From contig DETK01000041.1 of assembly GCA_002361615.1 (NCBI GenBank), forward strand, positions 18,553 to 26,977: a stretch of DNA of 8,425 nt, written 5' to 3'. The notes under the pieces were generated by a model, which had not been told where the DNA came from, did not search any database, and saw only the letters and a list, made by a program, of their open reading frames with translations. The stretch comes from Bacteroidales bacterium UBA3290 (GTDB lineage: Bacteria; Bacteroidota; Bacteroidia; Bacteroidales; UBA932). This document shows, piece after piece, positions 1 through 7,861 of this stretch (position 1 is its first letter; each line of letters begins with the position of its first letter). The position numbers were made by a program, and so were the translations under genes.

Positions 1-700
1 CGCCGATGACGAAGGCGATGTGGTACGGCGGGCAGGCCGCAGTGCCGAGGGTCTTCATCTTTCCTACGAGGAAAGGTACCAGCGTGCCGGGATTGAGGAT
101 GGCTTTGGTCTCCTGGTAGAGATAGCTCTTGTTGGCGCTGCCGCCGCCTTTGGTCACGCAGAGGAAACGGTACTCCATGCCTTCCGTCGCCTCGATGTCG
201 ATCTGGGCGGGCAGGTTGCACTTCGTGTTGACTTCATCGTACATGGTCAGCGGAGCATTCTGGCTGTAGCGGAGATTCTCTTCGGTGTACGTCTTGAAGA
301 CGCCTTTCGAGAGGGCCTCCTCGTCGCAGAAGCCGGTCCAGACCTGCTGGCCTTTCTCTCCGTGGATGATGGCCGTGCCCGTATCCTGGCAGAACGGGAG
401 CTTGCCCTTGCAGGCTACTTCAGCATTGCGCAGCATGGTGAGAGCCACGTATTTGTCGTTTTCGGAAGCTTCCGGGTCGGAAAGGATCTTCGCCACCTGG
501 GCGTTGTGTGCCGGACGGAGCATGAACGAGACATCGCGGAAAGCGGTGTTCGCCATCACGGTGAGCGCCTCGGGCTTGACTTTCAGCATGGGTTTGCCTT
601 CGAAGTCGCCGACCGAGACCCAGGCTTCGGAACCGGGGATTCTGTAGTACTCGGTGGTGTCTTCACCGAGCTGGAACATGGGTGCGTATTTGAATTCCAT
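1..700 (-). CDS. Class I (iron-sulfur) fumarate hydratase, N-terminal part
   Basis: This is the first 233 codons of an iron-dependent class I fumarase, which interconverts fumarate and malate in the cytoplasm. The rest lies beyond the left edge. The translation starts MEFKYAPMFQLGEDTTEYYR. It carries CQDTGTA with Cys104 and AACPPYHIAFVIG with Cys223. These match the first two of the three 4Fe-4S cysteines of E. coli FumA (Cys105 and Cys224); the third would be outside the window. The Gly-rich GGGSANKS (about residues 185-192) is also typical. The ATG is 12 bases after the prfB stop, with AT-rich sequence before it and no clear Shine-Dalgarno motif, which suits Bacteroidota. It is probably co-transcribed from upstream, since I see no separate -7 box in the gap. 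The family call is firm. Whether to name it fumA or fumB is arbitrary, so no symbol is given. Confidence 0.93.
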   Translation of the reverse strand, partial: MEFKYAPMFQLGEDTTEYYRIPGSEAWVSVGDFEGKPMLKVKPEALTVMANTAFRDVSFMLRPAHNAQVAKILSDPEASENDKYVALTMLRNAEVACKGKLPFCQDTGTAIIHGEKGQQVWTGFCDEEALSKGVFKTYTEENLRYSQNAPLTMYDEVNTKCNLPAQIDIEATEGMEYRFLCVTKGGGSANKSYLYQETKAILNPGTLVPFLVGKMKTLGTAACPPYHIAFVIG

Positions 701-712
701 AGTGTATTTGAT

Positions 713-1790
713 TTAAAGATCGTTTCGCATAAGGTATTCTTTCATGAAGGCGTTCAGGTCGCCGTCGAGGACGCCCTGGGTGTCGGAGGTCTCGTAGCCG
801 GTGCGCAGGTCCTTGACCATCTTGTAGGGATGGAGTACATAGGAGCGGATCTGCGAGCCCCATTCGATGCGCTTCTTCTGTCCTTCGAGCTCGGCCTGCT
901 TCTCCTGGCGCTTCTTGAGCTCCAGGTCGTAGAGATGCGACTTGAGGATGCGCAGGGCGTTCTGGCGATTGTCAAGCTGCGAGCGGGTTTCGGTGTTTTC
1001 GACGGTGATGCCGGTAGGGATGTGCCGCACTCGTACGCCGGTTTCGACCTTGTTGACGTTTTGGCCGCCTGCCCCGGAGGAGCGGAAGGTATCCCATTCC
1101 AGGTCGGCGGGGTTGATCTCGATCTGGATGGTATCGTCCACGAGCGGGTACACGAAAACCGACGAGAAGGTAGTCTGGCGCTTGCCCTGGGCGTTGTAGG
1201 GCGAGATGCGGACGAGACGGTGGACGCCGTTCTCGGCTTTCAGGTAGCCGTAGGCGTAGTCGCCTTCGAACTGGATGGTGCACGATTTGATGCCGGCCTC
1301 GTCGCCTTCCAGCAATTCGGTGACGGTCATCTTGTAGCCGTTGCGTTCGCCCCAGCGGGTGTACATACGCATGAGCATCGACGACCAGTCGTTGGATTCG
1401 GTACCGCCGGCGCCGGAGTTGATGGTCAGCACGGCGCCCAGGTTATCGCCTTCGGCGCCGAGCATGTTGCGCATCTCCAGGGCTTCCAATTTATCGACAA
1501 GGTCCTTGTAGGCGGCGTCGATGTCGTCGGCCGCGTCTTCCCCGAAGTCCAGCAGGGTCTCCAGGTCGGCGTAGCCGGCTTCGAGGGCATCGTAGCCGTC
1601 GACCCAGTATTTGACGGCGGAGACACCTTTCATGAAAGCTTCCGCGGCCTTCGGGTCGTCCCAAAAGTCGGGTGCTGTGGTTTTGGCTTGTTTTTCAGCT
1701 AGTTCAGAACGTTTCCCGGGGATGTCAAAGAAACCTCCCCAACGTCTCTATCCGCTGTTTAATCGTTTTAATCTCTTCTGAGGTAATCAT
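713..1790 (-). CDS. prfB: Peptide chain release factor 2 (RF2), made by programmed +1 frameshift
   Basis: RF2 reads UGA and UAA stop codons and triggers release of the finished peptide at the ribosome. The gene is in two frames: 1790-1728 (21 codons, MITSEEIKTIKQRIETLGRFL), then an in-frame TGA at 1727-1725. Reading resumes in the +1 frame at GAC 1726-1724 and runs to TAA at 715-713. The joined product is 358 residues, against 365 in E. coli. The catalytic GGQ is at about residues 241-243 in SSGAGGQNVNKV. The stop-reading tripeptide at about 196-198 is SPY where E. coli has SPF. A plain reading starting at the ATG at 1633 gives only 306 residues and loses the N-terminal helices, so it should not be used. 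The chosen ATG overlaps the end of recX by 23 bases. It is the only usable start in its frame, because an upstream TGA closes that frame. Expression should be self-limiting: low RF2 means a longer pause at UGA and more frameshifting. Confidence 0.95.
1724..1742 (-). promoter_or_regulatory. prfB programmed +1 frameshift site
   Basis: Read on the minus strand the site is TTG GGG AGG TTT CTT TGA C. It has all three parts of the classical RF2 autoregulatory signal. First, a Shine-Dalgarno-like purine run (GGGGAGG, 1740-1734). Second, the slippery CTT at 1730-1728. Third, a UGA stop in the weak UGAC context (1727-1724). The purine run ends three bases before CTT, the same spacing as in E. coli (AGGGGG TAT CTT TGA C). 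Slipping from CUU to UUU gives GAC as the next codon and continues with DIPGKRSELAEKQ, which joins smoothly to the RF2 body. This explains why the long open frame begins only at codon 22 and rules out a disabling mutation or sequencing error as the simplest reading. Confidence 0.94.
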
Positions 1791-2223
1791 AAATCCGTTT
1801 TGTTTCTTCGTAACCGTAGCCGCGGCTCATCGCATAGCGGAAGAATTTGGCCTGACGCCGCGCCGGGTCTTCCTCCCGGTCGAGTGCGTTCCATTTGGCC
1901 CGCAGCACCTGCTCTTTCCTGGCTTCGGCGGCTGGAGCGTCGATCGCCTCCAGCGCCGATGCGATCGCGGCCGCATCGATGGCTTTTCTCTGCAAAGCTA
2001 ACTTAATTTTGAGACTTCCCCAACCCTGCAGTGCACTTTTGTCGCGGGCGAAAGCCCGGGCGTAGCGCGCATCGTCCACGTAACCTTCGCGGCAGAGCCG
2101 GGCAAGGATCTCGTCCGCATCCGCCTCCGGCAGTCCGGCAAGTTTGCGGCGGATCTCCTGCCGGCAGTGTTCACGCAGGGCGCATTGCCGCATCATCCTG
2201 TTGAGCATCAAGTCTTTGTCCAT
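1768..2223 (-). CDS. recX: RecX family regulator of RecA
   Basis: RecX proteins bind RecA and its filaments and usually limit their growth and activity. The 151-residue product is all-helical in character. It shows the family signatures: CALREHCRQEIRRKL near the N-terminus (residues 14-28), GYVDDARYARAFARDK (47-62) and GWGSLKIKLALQRKAI (67-82), then a basic C-terminal helix pair. The length is normal for Bacteroidota. The ATG at 2223-2221 lies 3 bases after the stop of the upstream phospholipase gene, suggesting translational coupling. Met6, Met10 and Met11 are possible shorter starts. Its last codons contain the prfB start. In many bacteria recX sits directly behind recA. Here recA is about 5.7 kb away in the opposite direction, so the two are not in one operon. 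The family call is confident; direction of effect on RecA (inhibition or otherwise) is inferred from the family. Confidence 0.9.
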   Translation of the reverse strand: MDKDLMLNRMMRQCALREHCRQEIRRKLAGLPEADADEILARLCREGYVDDARYARAFARDKSALQGWGSLKIKLALQRKAIDAAAIASALEAIDAPAAEARKEQVLRAKWNALDREEDPARRQAKFFRYAMSRGYGYEETKRIYDYLRRD

Positions 2224-2226
2224 GGA

Positions 2227-4494
2227 TCAGAAATTGTAACCGATGCTGATATAGGCGCCGATACGCTGGGTGTAGTTCGACCAGAACAGGTTGAAGGCCA
2301 GGGGGCCGATGAAGGAGTTGTAGGCATAGCCGAGCCGGGCGCCGATGGTGGGACTGCCGGAAAATACCTCCGACAGTTTGTGGAAATCCCGGGCATAGGC
2401 ACCGGAGAGGAACACATAGTGGTTGTCGAGGAAATGGTAGCGGGCGTCGAGCGTGGCAATGCCCAGGGCCGTATCGAAGAGATGGACGCGGCCGAATCCG
2501 ATGAACGGAATCTGCTGGTCCGTGTAGCGGCCGGCCAGACTGCCACCCACCATGTTTGCGTAGTAGAGCGGGATGTCGTTGCCGAAGACCACGCGACCGT
2601 CGAGCGAAAGGAGAAAGGCCAGGTGCCGACCGGCCGGGATGACGGTCGTGTAGTGGGCGCTGGCTATGCTGAAACTGGGGTGGTCGTCAAACAGCCGGCC
2701 AAGATAGTATTCGAACATTCCGTCGAAGTTGTGGCCTTGGGTCGGAAAGTCCTCCTGGTCGCGCCGGTCGAGCTGGAAGCGGGCGAAAGCGTTGGCAAAC
2801 AGCTTGCGGCTGTCGTCGATGTCATAACGTATCATCTCATCGGTGGCGCCTCCGGTACGGTCCATGTAGCGGACCAGGTTGAAACGGGCGCCCAGGTCGA
2901 TGGCAAGGTCGCGGGTTTTGGTGGTGGAGAACATGGCGGTGACGGAGTGGCGGTGGACCGTCATGTTGCTTTTCATGAAGAAAGTGTCAAAGTTGAGGTT
3001 CGACGAACGGTATGAGTAGCCCATGTTGAACTGGGCCAGCGACTTGAAGGCGTAGGTATATTGCAGGTTCGCCTGCATGTTGTATGCCAGGCGGGCTGTC
3101 GCCGAGAACTTCGAGCCGTAGAGTGCATTTTCATTGATGCCGATGCCCACCAGCACGGCGGCGATGTCCTCGCTGTCGAAACGGAAACCCGCACCGATAC
3201 CGGATTTGCGCCCGTTGACGAAATTCAGCTGCAGGTCGTAGGGGGCTTCGTGCCCCTTGAGCTGGTAGGTGACAGAGGCGAAGGCAGCCGTGTTGTAGAA
3301 ACGTGTGACTTCTTCGTCTAGCGTCGTTCCGCTGATCCTTGCCCCGGGTTTGAGCGGGCTTTTCTGCAGCAGCCACTGGGCGTCCTTTGCGGTCAGGCCG
3401 TTGAACGATACGGTTCGCAGGGTCAGGGAGTCGCGGTCCAGGCGGATGGCCTTCCGATAGGGTTCGGCCTTTTTCATCGGGCCGATGAACTGCTCCTGGG
3501 AGCGGTCGAGCCGGTCTTTCATCCTGGTAAGTTCTTCCTGCTTCTCCCGTGCACCTTCCTCGCCTTTGTCTATCAGGATGCGAAGGCTCCTGTTGTCGAA
3601 GTTCATCATGTTGAAGCCCTTGGTGTCGGGCGTGATGAGGATGTCGGTGGAGGCGATGGCCGCCGACATCTTCGTATCGGTGTACAGGTCGACGATTTCA
3701 CTGAACAGGTCGCCGATGCTCTCGATTTCGGGTTCATCCTCCGGTACCCCGCCGGGTTTTACGCCGATGATGATGTCGGCACCCATTTCCCGGGCCACAT
3801 CGACCGGAAAATTGTTCAGGGCACCTCCGTCGATGAGCACCATGTCGTCGATCCGTACGGGGGAGAAATAACCGGGGATGGCCATCGATGCGCGGATGGC
3901 ATCGACGAAGTTGCCGCTCTTGAAGACCACTTCCTTTTTTCCGATCAGGTCGACGGCCACGCAGGCGAAAGGAATCGGCATGCGGGAGAAGTCGAGCGAG
4001 TCCTGATAGCCCACGGACAGCCGGGTGAACAGGTTATAGACGTTCTGCCCCGTGACGTAGGCCAGCGGAATGTTGGACAGCAGTGATCCTGTCTCGTTGC
4101 GGCGGGGTTGGGGCCGGGCACCGAGCCGGCTGTAGTCGCCGCGGCCGAAGGGAATCCGGATCAGGTAGTTGTCCTTGTATTTGCGCTGGTCGAAGTAAGT
4201 GTCGCGACGGGGAATCCGGTCGCTCATGACCACGTTCCAGTCCTGCGCCATGATCAGCGAGTCGAGTTCGGCGGCGGAATAGCCGATCGCGTAGAGGCCG
4301 CCGACGATGGCCCCCATGCTTGTGCCTACGATGTAGTCGATCGGGATATGGTTTTCTTCCAGAACCTTGAGGACGCCCACGTGCGCCGCACCCTTGGCCC
4401 CGCCTCCACACAGGACCACGCCGACCTTCGGCCGTTGCGCGAAGGCAGGAAAGCTGAGCAGGACCAGCATTGCAAGGGTGAGCGTGCGTTTCAT
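2227..4494 (-). CDS. Patatin-like phospholipase fused to outer-membrane beta-barrel (PlpD-like), copy 2
   Basis: A 755-residue exported protein. MKRTLTLAMLVLLSFPAFAQ is a clear signal peptide, likely cut after residue 19 (AFA). A patatin lipase domain follows at about residues 22-290: oxyanion-hole GGGAKG at 30-35, nucleophile motif GTSMG with Ser59, and the DGG of the Ser-Asp dyad with Asp222. A helical linker (about 300-345) leads to a POTRA-like module at about 349-427, then a barrel of alternating aromatic/hydrophobic strands to the C-terminal residue Phe (AYISIGYNF). This is the architecture of Pseudomonas PlpD (type Vd secretion) and of the Bacteroidota patatin/BamA-type proteins. The expected role is hydrolysis of phospholipid ester bonds at or outside the outer membrane; the substrate is unknown. 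The start at 4494, 14 bases after the previous stop, is preferred. A longer frame from 4662 would bury the signal peptide behind 56 residues and overlap the neighbouring gene. It stops 3 bases before recX. Confidence 0.9.
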   Translation of the reverse strand: MKRTLTLAMLVLLSFPAFAQRPKVGVVLCGGGAKGAAHVGVLKVLEENHIPIDYIVGTSMGAIVGGLYAIGYSAAELDSLIMAQDWNVVMSDRIPRRDTYFDQRKYKDNYLIRIPFGRGDYSRLGARPQPRRNETGSLLSNIPLAYVTGQNVYNLFTRLSVGYQDSLDFSRMPIPFACVAVDLIGKKEVVFKSGNFVDAIRASMAIPGYFSPVRIDDMVLIDGGALNNFPVDVAREMGADIIIGVKPGGVPEDEPEIESIGDLFSEIVDLYTDTKMSAAIASTDILITPDTKGFNMMNFDNRSLRILIDKGEEGAREKQEELTRMKDRLDRSQEQFIGPMKKAEPYRKAIRLDRDSLTLRTVSFNGLTAKDAQWLLQKSPLKPGARISGTTLDEEVTRFYNTAAFASVTYQLKGHEAPYDLQLNFVNGRKSGIGAGFRFDSEDIAAVLVGIGINENALYGSKFSATARLAYNMQANLQYTYAFKSLAQFNMGYSYRSSNLNFDTFFMKSNMTVHRHSVTAMFSTTKTRDLAIDLGARFNLVRYMDRTGGATDEMIRYDIDDSRKLFANAFARFQLDRRDQEDFPTQGHNFDGMFEYYLGRLFDDHPSFSIASAHYTTVIPAGRHLAFLLSLDGRVVFGNDIPLYYANMVGGSLAGRYTDQQIPFIGFGRVHLFDTALGIATLDARYHFLDNHYVFLSGAYARDFHKLSEVFSGSPTIGARLGYAYNSFIGPLAFNLFWSNYTQRIGAYISIGYNF

Positions 4495-4508
4495 CGGACA
4501 GGACGGCT

Positions 4509-6791
4509 TTAGAACTCGTAACCGAGGGAGAAATAGAAGCCCACTTTCTTCGACAGGGTGGACCAGTGCGTGCTGAACTGGATCGGTCCGATGATCGTGT
4601 TGACCGAATAGCCGACCCCGGCGCCGAAGTTGCTGACAAGGGATTTGTCTCCAAATTCCCATTCAGCCAGGTAGTTGCCGATCATCGTCAAGTAGTGTTC
4701 ACCGAATAGGTTGATGCGGAGGTCGATTCTGGCGATGTCGGTGTTGGCCTTGGTCCAATGTGTGTTGTTGATTCCCACGAAGGGGAAATGCCAAGGAGCA
4801 TAGCGCCCGGCCATATACCCGCCGACCATGTTGTGGTAGTAACGCAAGGGTTGTCCGAACAACCAGCGGTTCCATGTCTGGGGAATGAGGGTGACCCTCC
4901 TGCCCAGGGGAAGCGCTACCTTGTAGTCGAGCCTTGCATCGAATACGAAACTTCCGTATTGGTCCATTACGGATCCAAGCAAGTTGAACTGATGCCCGTC
5001 CCGGGGATAGTAACTGTCGTCGAGATTGTCGAAATGCCAGTTTACAAAGGCCTGCCAGTCCTGGCTGTCGAAACTTTCTCCGAGGTTGAAGCCTTCGGGT
5101 GTCGCATCGATGACCCGGCATCTGTAGTTGTCGTAGAGGATGCCGATCTTGATGTCCGCGTTCCGCCATCCGGTAATCTGGTAGTCGGCTTTTGCGCGGA
5201 ACAGGCTGTAGCGTTCTTCCGCGCTCAGGTTGTATTCGAGTTCCTCCTTGGTGTTCAAGAAATTGTCGTAGAAATTAGCCGAAAAATGCTGCGCAGTCGC
5301 AGAAATGTTGAGCCGCGTCAGGTTGCGGAACGTGTATCCGTAGTTTACGGTCAGGTTGGAATTCTGGCCGAGTTCCAGTTTCGTGTCGAGTTTCGAGCCA
5401 AACAGCTTGTATTTGTTGAGCGACACGCCGAGCAGGATCGAGGCCATCTCCTCGCTGTCGAAGCGGAATCCGAGTCCTGCCTGGTGCAGGCGCTGCGGAA
5501 CGAAGTGGACCTTGAGGTTGTAACCACCCTCCTTTCCTGCGATGGAATAGTTGATCTTCCGGAAACACTTCGTGTTGTAGAAGAATGACATCGCGTTGTC
5601 CATGTCTTGTCCCGACACGAACTTGCCGGGCCCGATATCGGTCTTTGACATGAGCCACGTCATGTCGTCGCTGTCTGTACCGTCGATTTCCATTTGGGAG
5701 ATCAGTACGGAGTCACGGCTCAGATTGATGGCCTTGGGGGGACGTTTCGTGTCGGTCCGGGGATATTCCTTCAGGTGGGCGGCCAGCGACCGGAGCTGCG
5801 GAAGAACGCGGTTGGCCGCCACACGGCCGCTGTCAATCAGGGCGTCCACGCTGATCTCGTCAAACGCCAGGACTCCGTAGGCGCTGGTGTTGGGCTCGAT
5901 GATGATGTCGGACGCCGCCCGGCCGGACTGGTATTTCTCGCCGTTCATCATACTGAGCATCGTCGCGACCATCTCGGGGATGGTCTGGTCTGTGTCCACG
6001 CGTGTTTTCTTGAAATGATGAAGGTCGACCGTGATGACATAGTCCGCTCCCATTTCCTTGACCACATCGACCGGCAGGTTGTTGAGCATACCCCCGTCTA
6101 TGAGGAATTTCTCGCCGACCTCGACCGGGGCGAAATAGCCCGGGATCGACATGCTTGCACGGATTGCCGTCACGATATTGCCGCTGTGGAACACGACCTC
6201 CTCCTTCGTGTTGAGGTCCACGGCCACGCAGGCGAAGGGGATGGGCAGGGTGTTGAAGTCGATGTCGTCCTGGTAGCCCACCGAAAGTTTGGTGAAAAGC
6301 TGGTCGAGGTTGTGGCCGGAGACTAACGCCGATGGCATGTTCCTCAGGAGGCCCTTGTTGCGGTTCGCTGCGTTCGCAGTGGTCTCGTCGGTGAGCGACC
6401 TGTGGTTCATGAACGGGAAAGTGAAGAGGAAGCGGTCGTCATCCTTCTTGTTGTCGTAAGAGATATTGCGCCTTTCCTTCTTGTCTTTCATGAGGAGGTC
6501 CCAGTCCTGGGAACGCACCAGCGAGTCGAGCTCATCGGCGGAATAGCCCAACGAATAAAAGCCGGCCATGATGGATCCGATACTGGTGCCGACTACATAG
6601 TCGACAGGGATGTCCAGTTGTTCGAGCATCTTCAGGACACCGATGTGCGCCATACCTTTGGCGCCGCCGCCGGAGAGCACGAGGCCGACGGTGGGGCGTT
6701 TCTTCTGCGGTTCGGGAGTGCTTTCTTCTTCCGCCCTGAGGACAGGGAGGCAGAGTGTTATCAACAGGAGTGTCGTCAGGATCTTTTTCAT
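4509..6791 (-). CDS. Patatin-like phospholipase fused to outer-membrane beta-barrel (PlpD-like), copy 1
   Basis: A 760-residue exported protein and a paralogue of the next gene downstream. The signal peptide MKKILTTLLLITLCLPVLRA is probably cut after residue 20. Cys14 is not in a convincing lipobox. A short acidic/proline linker (21-32) precedes the patatin domain at about 33-300: GGGAKG at 41-46, GTSIG with Ser70, and DGG with Asp232. Residues around 357-432 (SVLISQMEIDG to YNLKVHFVP) look like one POTRA domain. From about 436 (AGLGFRFDSEEMASILLGV) to the end the protein resembles an Omp85-type barrel with a terminal Phe (FYFSLGYEF). All catalytic residues are intact, so activity is expected; the lipid substrate is unknown. 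It starts 9 bases after rlmN ends, so it is probably transcribed with rlmN. The nearly colinear match to copy 2 through lipase, POTRA and barrel indicates a tandem duplication followed by strong divergence. Confidence 0.91.
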   Translation of the reverse strand: MKKILTTLLLITLCLPVLRAEEESTPEPQKKRPTVGLVLSGGGAKGMAHIGVLKMLEQLDIPVDYVVGTSIGSIMAGFYSLGYSADELDSLVRSQDWDLLMKDKKERRNISYDNKKDDDRFLFTFPFMNHRSLTDETTANAANRNKGLLRNMPSALVSGHNLDQLFTKLSVGYQDDIDFNTLPIPFACVAVDLNTKEEVVFHSGNIVTAIRASMSIPGYFAPVEVGEKFLIDGGMLNNLPVDVVKEMGADYVITVDLHHFKKTRVDTDQTIPEMVATMLSMMNGEKYQSGRAASDIIIEPNTSAYGVLAFDEISVDALIDSGRVAANRVLPQLRSLAAHLKEYPRTDTKRPPKAINLSRDSVLISQMEIDGTDSDDMTWLMSKTDIGPGKFVSGQDMDNAMSFFYNTKCFRKINYSIAGKEGGYNLKVHFVPQRLHQAGLGFRFDSEEMASILLGVSLNKYKLFGSKLDTKLELGQNSNLTVNYGYTFRNLTRLNISATAQHFSANFYDNFLNTKEELEYNLSAEERYSLFRAKADYQITGWRNADIKIGILYDNYRCRVIDATPEGFNLGESFDSQDWQAFVNWHFDNLDDSYYPRDGHQFNLLGSVMDQYGSFVFDARLDYKVALPLGRRVTLIPQTWNRWLFGQPLRYYHNMVGGYMAGRYAPWHFPFVGINNTHWTKANTDIARIDLRINLFGEHYLTMIGNYLAEWEFGDKSLVSNFGAGVGYSVNTIIGPIQFSTHWSTLSKKVGFYFSLGYEF

Positions 6792-6800
6792 GGTTTATCG

Positions 6801-7853
6801 TCAGTCGTTCTTTTTCAGTCCTTTGCCTGCGAGCAGGCCGCAGGCGGCCATGATGTCTTCGCCGCGCGAGGCGCGAAGCGTAGTCGTGATACCCGCTTTC
6901 TGGAGGCGTGCCTGGAAAGCGGCGATCGCTTCCGGACCCGAGGTCCTCAGCGGTGCGTCCGGAATGGCGTGGAAGCGGATCAGGTTGACCCGGCACTCCA
7001 GCCCCCGCAGCAGGCGGGCAAGGGCGTCGGCATGGCGGCGGCTGTCGTTGACGCCGGCGAACATCGTGTATTCGAAACTCACGCGGCGCTGCCCCGTGAA
7101 ATCGTATTGCCGGATCAGGTCGACGACCTGGCGGATGTCCCAGGTCTTCTGGACCGGCATCAGGGAAGCACGCTCCTCGGGGAAGGGGTCATGCAGGCTC
7201 ACGGCCAGATGGCAGCGGCTCTCGTCGAGGAACAGTTTCAGTCTGGGCAGCACGCCGATCGTCGAGAGGGTCACACGCTTGGGGCTCCAGCCCAGCCCCC
7301 AGTCGGCGGTGATGATTTCCAGGGCGGCGGACACTTGCGGCCAGTTGTCGAGCGGCTCGCCCATGCCCATGAAGACGGCGTTGGTCAGATTGTCCGCCTC
7401 ATCGATGCTCAGCAGCTGGGAGACGATCTCCCCGGCGGAAAGCTGGCCGTGGAAGCCGCCGCGCCCCGTCATGCAGAAGCTGCAGTTCATCTTGCATCCG
7501 ATCTGGGAAGAGACACAGGCCGTCGCGCGGGCAAGGCCTCCTTCCGAGCCGTCTTCGTACTGGGGAATCATCACGGTCTCGATGTACTTTTCGGGCAGGG
7601 AGGTGGGGAAGAGATACTTGCGGGTGCCGTCTTTCGAGGTGTACACGGCGGCGGGCTCCAGGCGCCCGACTTCATATTCTTCAGCGAGGGCGGCGCGCGC
7701 TGCTTTGGAAAGATTGGTCATCTGGTCGATGTCCTTCACGCGCTTGCCGTAGAGCCACTGGGCGATCTGTTTCGCGGCAAAGGCGGGAAGTCCCAGCCGC
7801 GAAGCCACCTCCTGTAAACCGGAGAGCGTCTTGCCCAAGAGTCGTTCTTTCAT
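6801..7853 (-). CDS. rlmN: Dual-specificity RNA methyltransferase RlmN
   Basis: A radical-SAM enzyme that puts a methyl group on C2 of adenosine 2503 in 23S rRNA and, in characterised homologues, of A37 in some tRNAs. With the start at 7853 (MKERLLGKTLSGLQEV) the protein has 350 residues. The 4Fe-4S motif CKMNCSFC supplies Cys120, Cys124 and Cys127. The two extra cysteines of the RlmN mechanism are present: Cys113 (ACVSSQIG, equivalent to E. coli Cys118) and Cys338 (DIMAACG, equivalent to the methyl-carrying Cys355). The SAM-binding MGMGEPLDN and the SPKRVTLSTIG segment also fit. The frame stays open to an ATG at 7895. That start is rejected because the 14 extra residues are not family-like and their codons overlap the probable promoter. 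It is the first gene of the minus-strand cluster. The start is preceded by AGGAGAG, but only two bases separate AGGAG from the ATG. The closely related Cfr is less likely given the housekeeping context. Confidence 0.95.
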   Translation of the reverse strand: MKERLLGKTLSGLQEVASRLGLPAFAAKQIAQWLYGKRVKDIDQMTNLSKAARAALAEEYEVGRLEPAAVYTSKDGTRKYLFPTSLPEKYIETVMIPQYEDGSEGGLARATACVSSQIGCKMNCSFCMTGRGGFHGQLSAGEIVSQLLSIDEADNLTNAVFMGMGEPLDNWPQVSAALEIITADWGLGWSPKRVTLSTIGVLPRLKLFLDESRCHLAVSLHDPFPEERASLMPVQKTWDIRQVVDLIRQYDFTGQRRVSFEYTMFAGVNDSRRHADALARLLRGLECRVNLIRFHAIPDAPLRTSGPEAIAAFQARLQKAGITTTLRASRGEDIMAACGLLAGKGLKKND

Positions 7854-7861
7854 CTCTCCTG

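Noticed and set aside
713..1633. prfB as a 306-residue protein or as a truncated/broken gene
   Set aside because: The missing N-terminus is present in another frame immediately upstream, joined by a textbook CTT TGA C recoding site. It is a normal frameshifted RF2 gene.
20..1702. 560-codon open frame on the plus strand, with no stop, opposite fum and prfB
   Set aside because: It is antisense to two strongly supported genes and has no recognisable domain. Long antisense open frames are expected from GC-rich third-position codon use on the coding strand.
2167..3015. 282-codon plus-strand frame opposite the second lipase barrel
   Set aside because: It is a shadow of the barrel-coding sequence, with no domain and no promoter-like element in front.
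4495..4662. 56-residue N-terminal extension of the second lipase
   Set aside because: It would overlap the end of the upstream lipase gene and place a clear signal peptide internally. The extension is Arg/His-rich and unlike an export signal.
6402..7817. 471-codon plus-strand frame opposite rlmN and the first lipase
   Set aside because: Its low-complexity, His/Gly/Val-rich translation is typical of an antisense shadow. It spans two unrelated real genes on the other strand.
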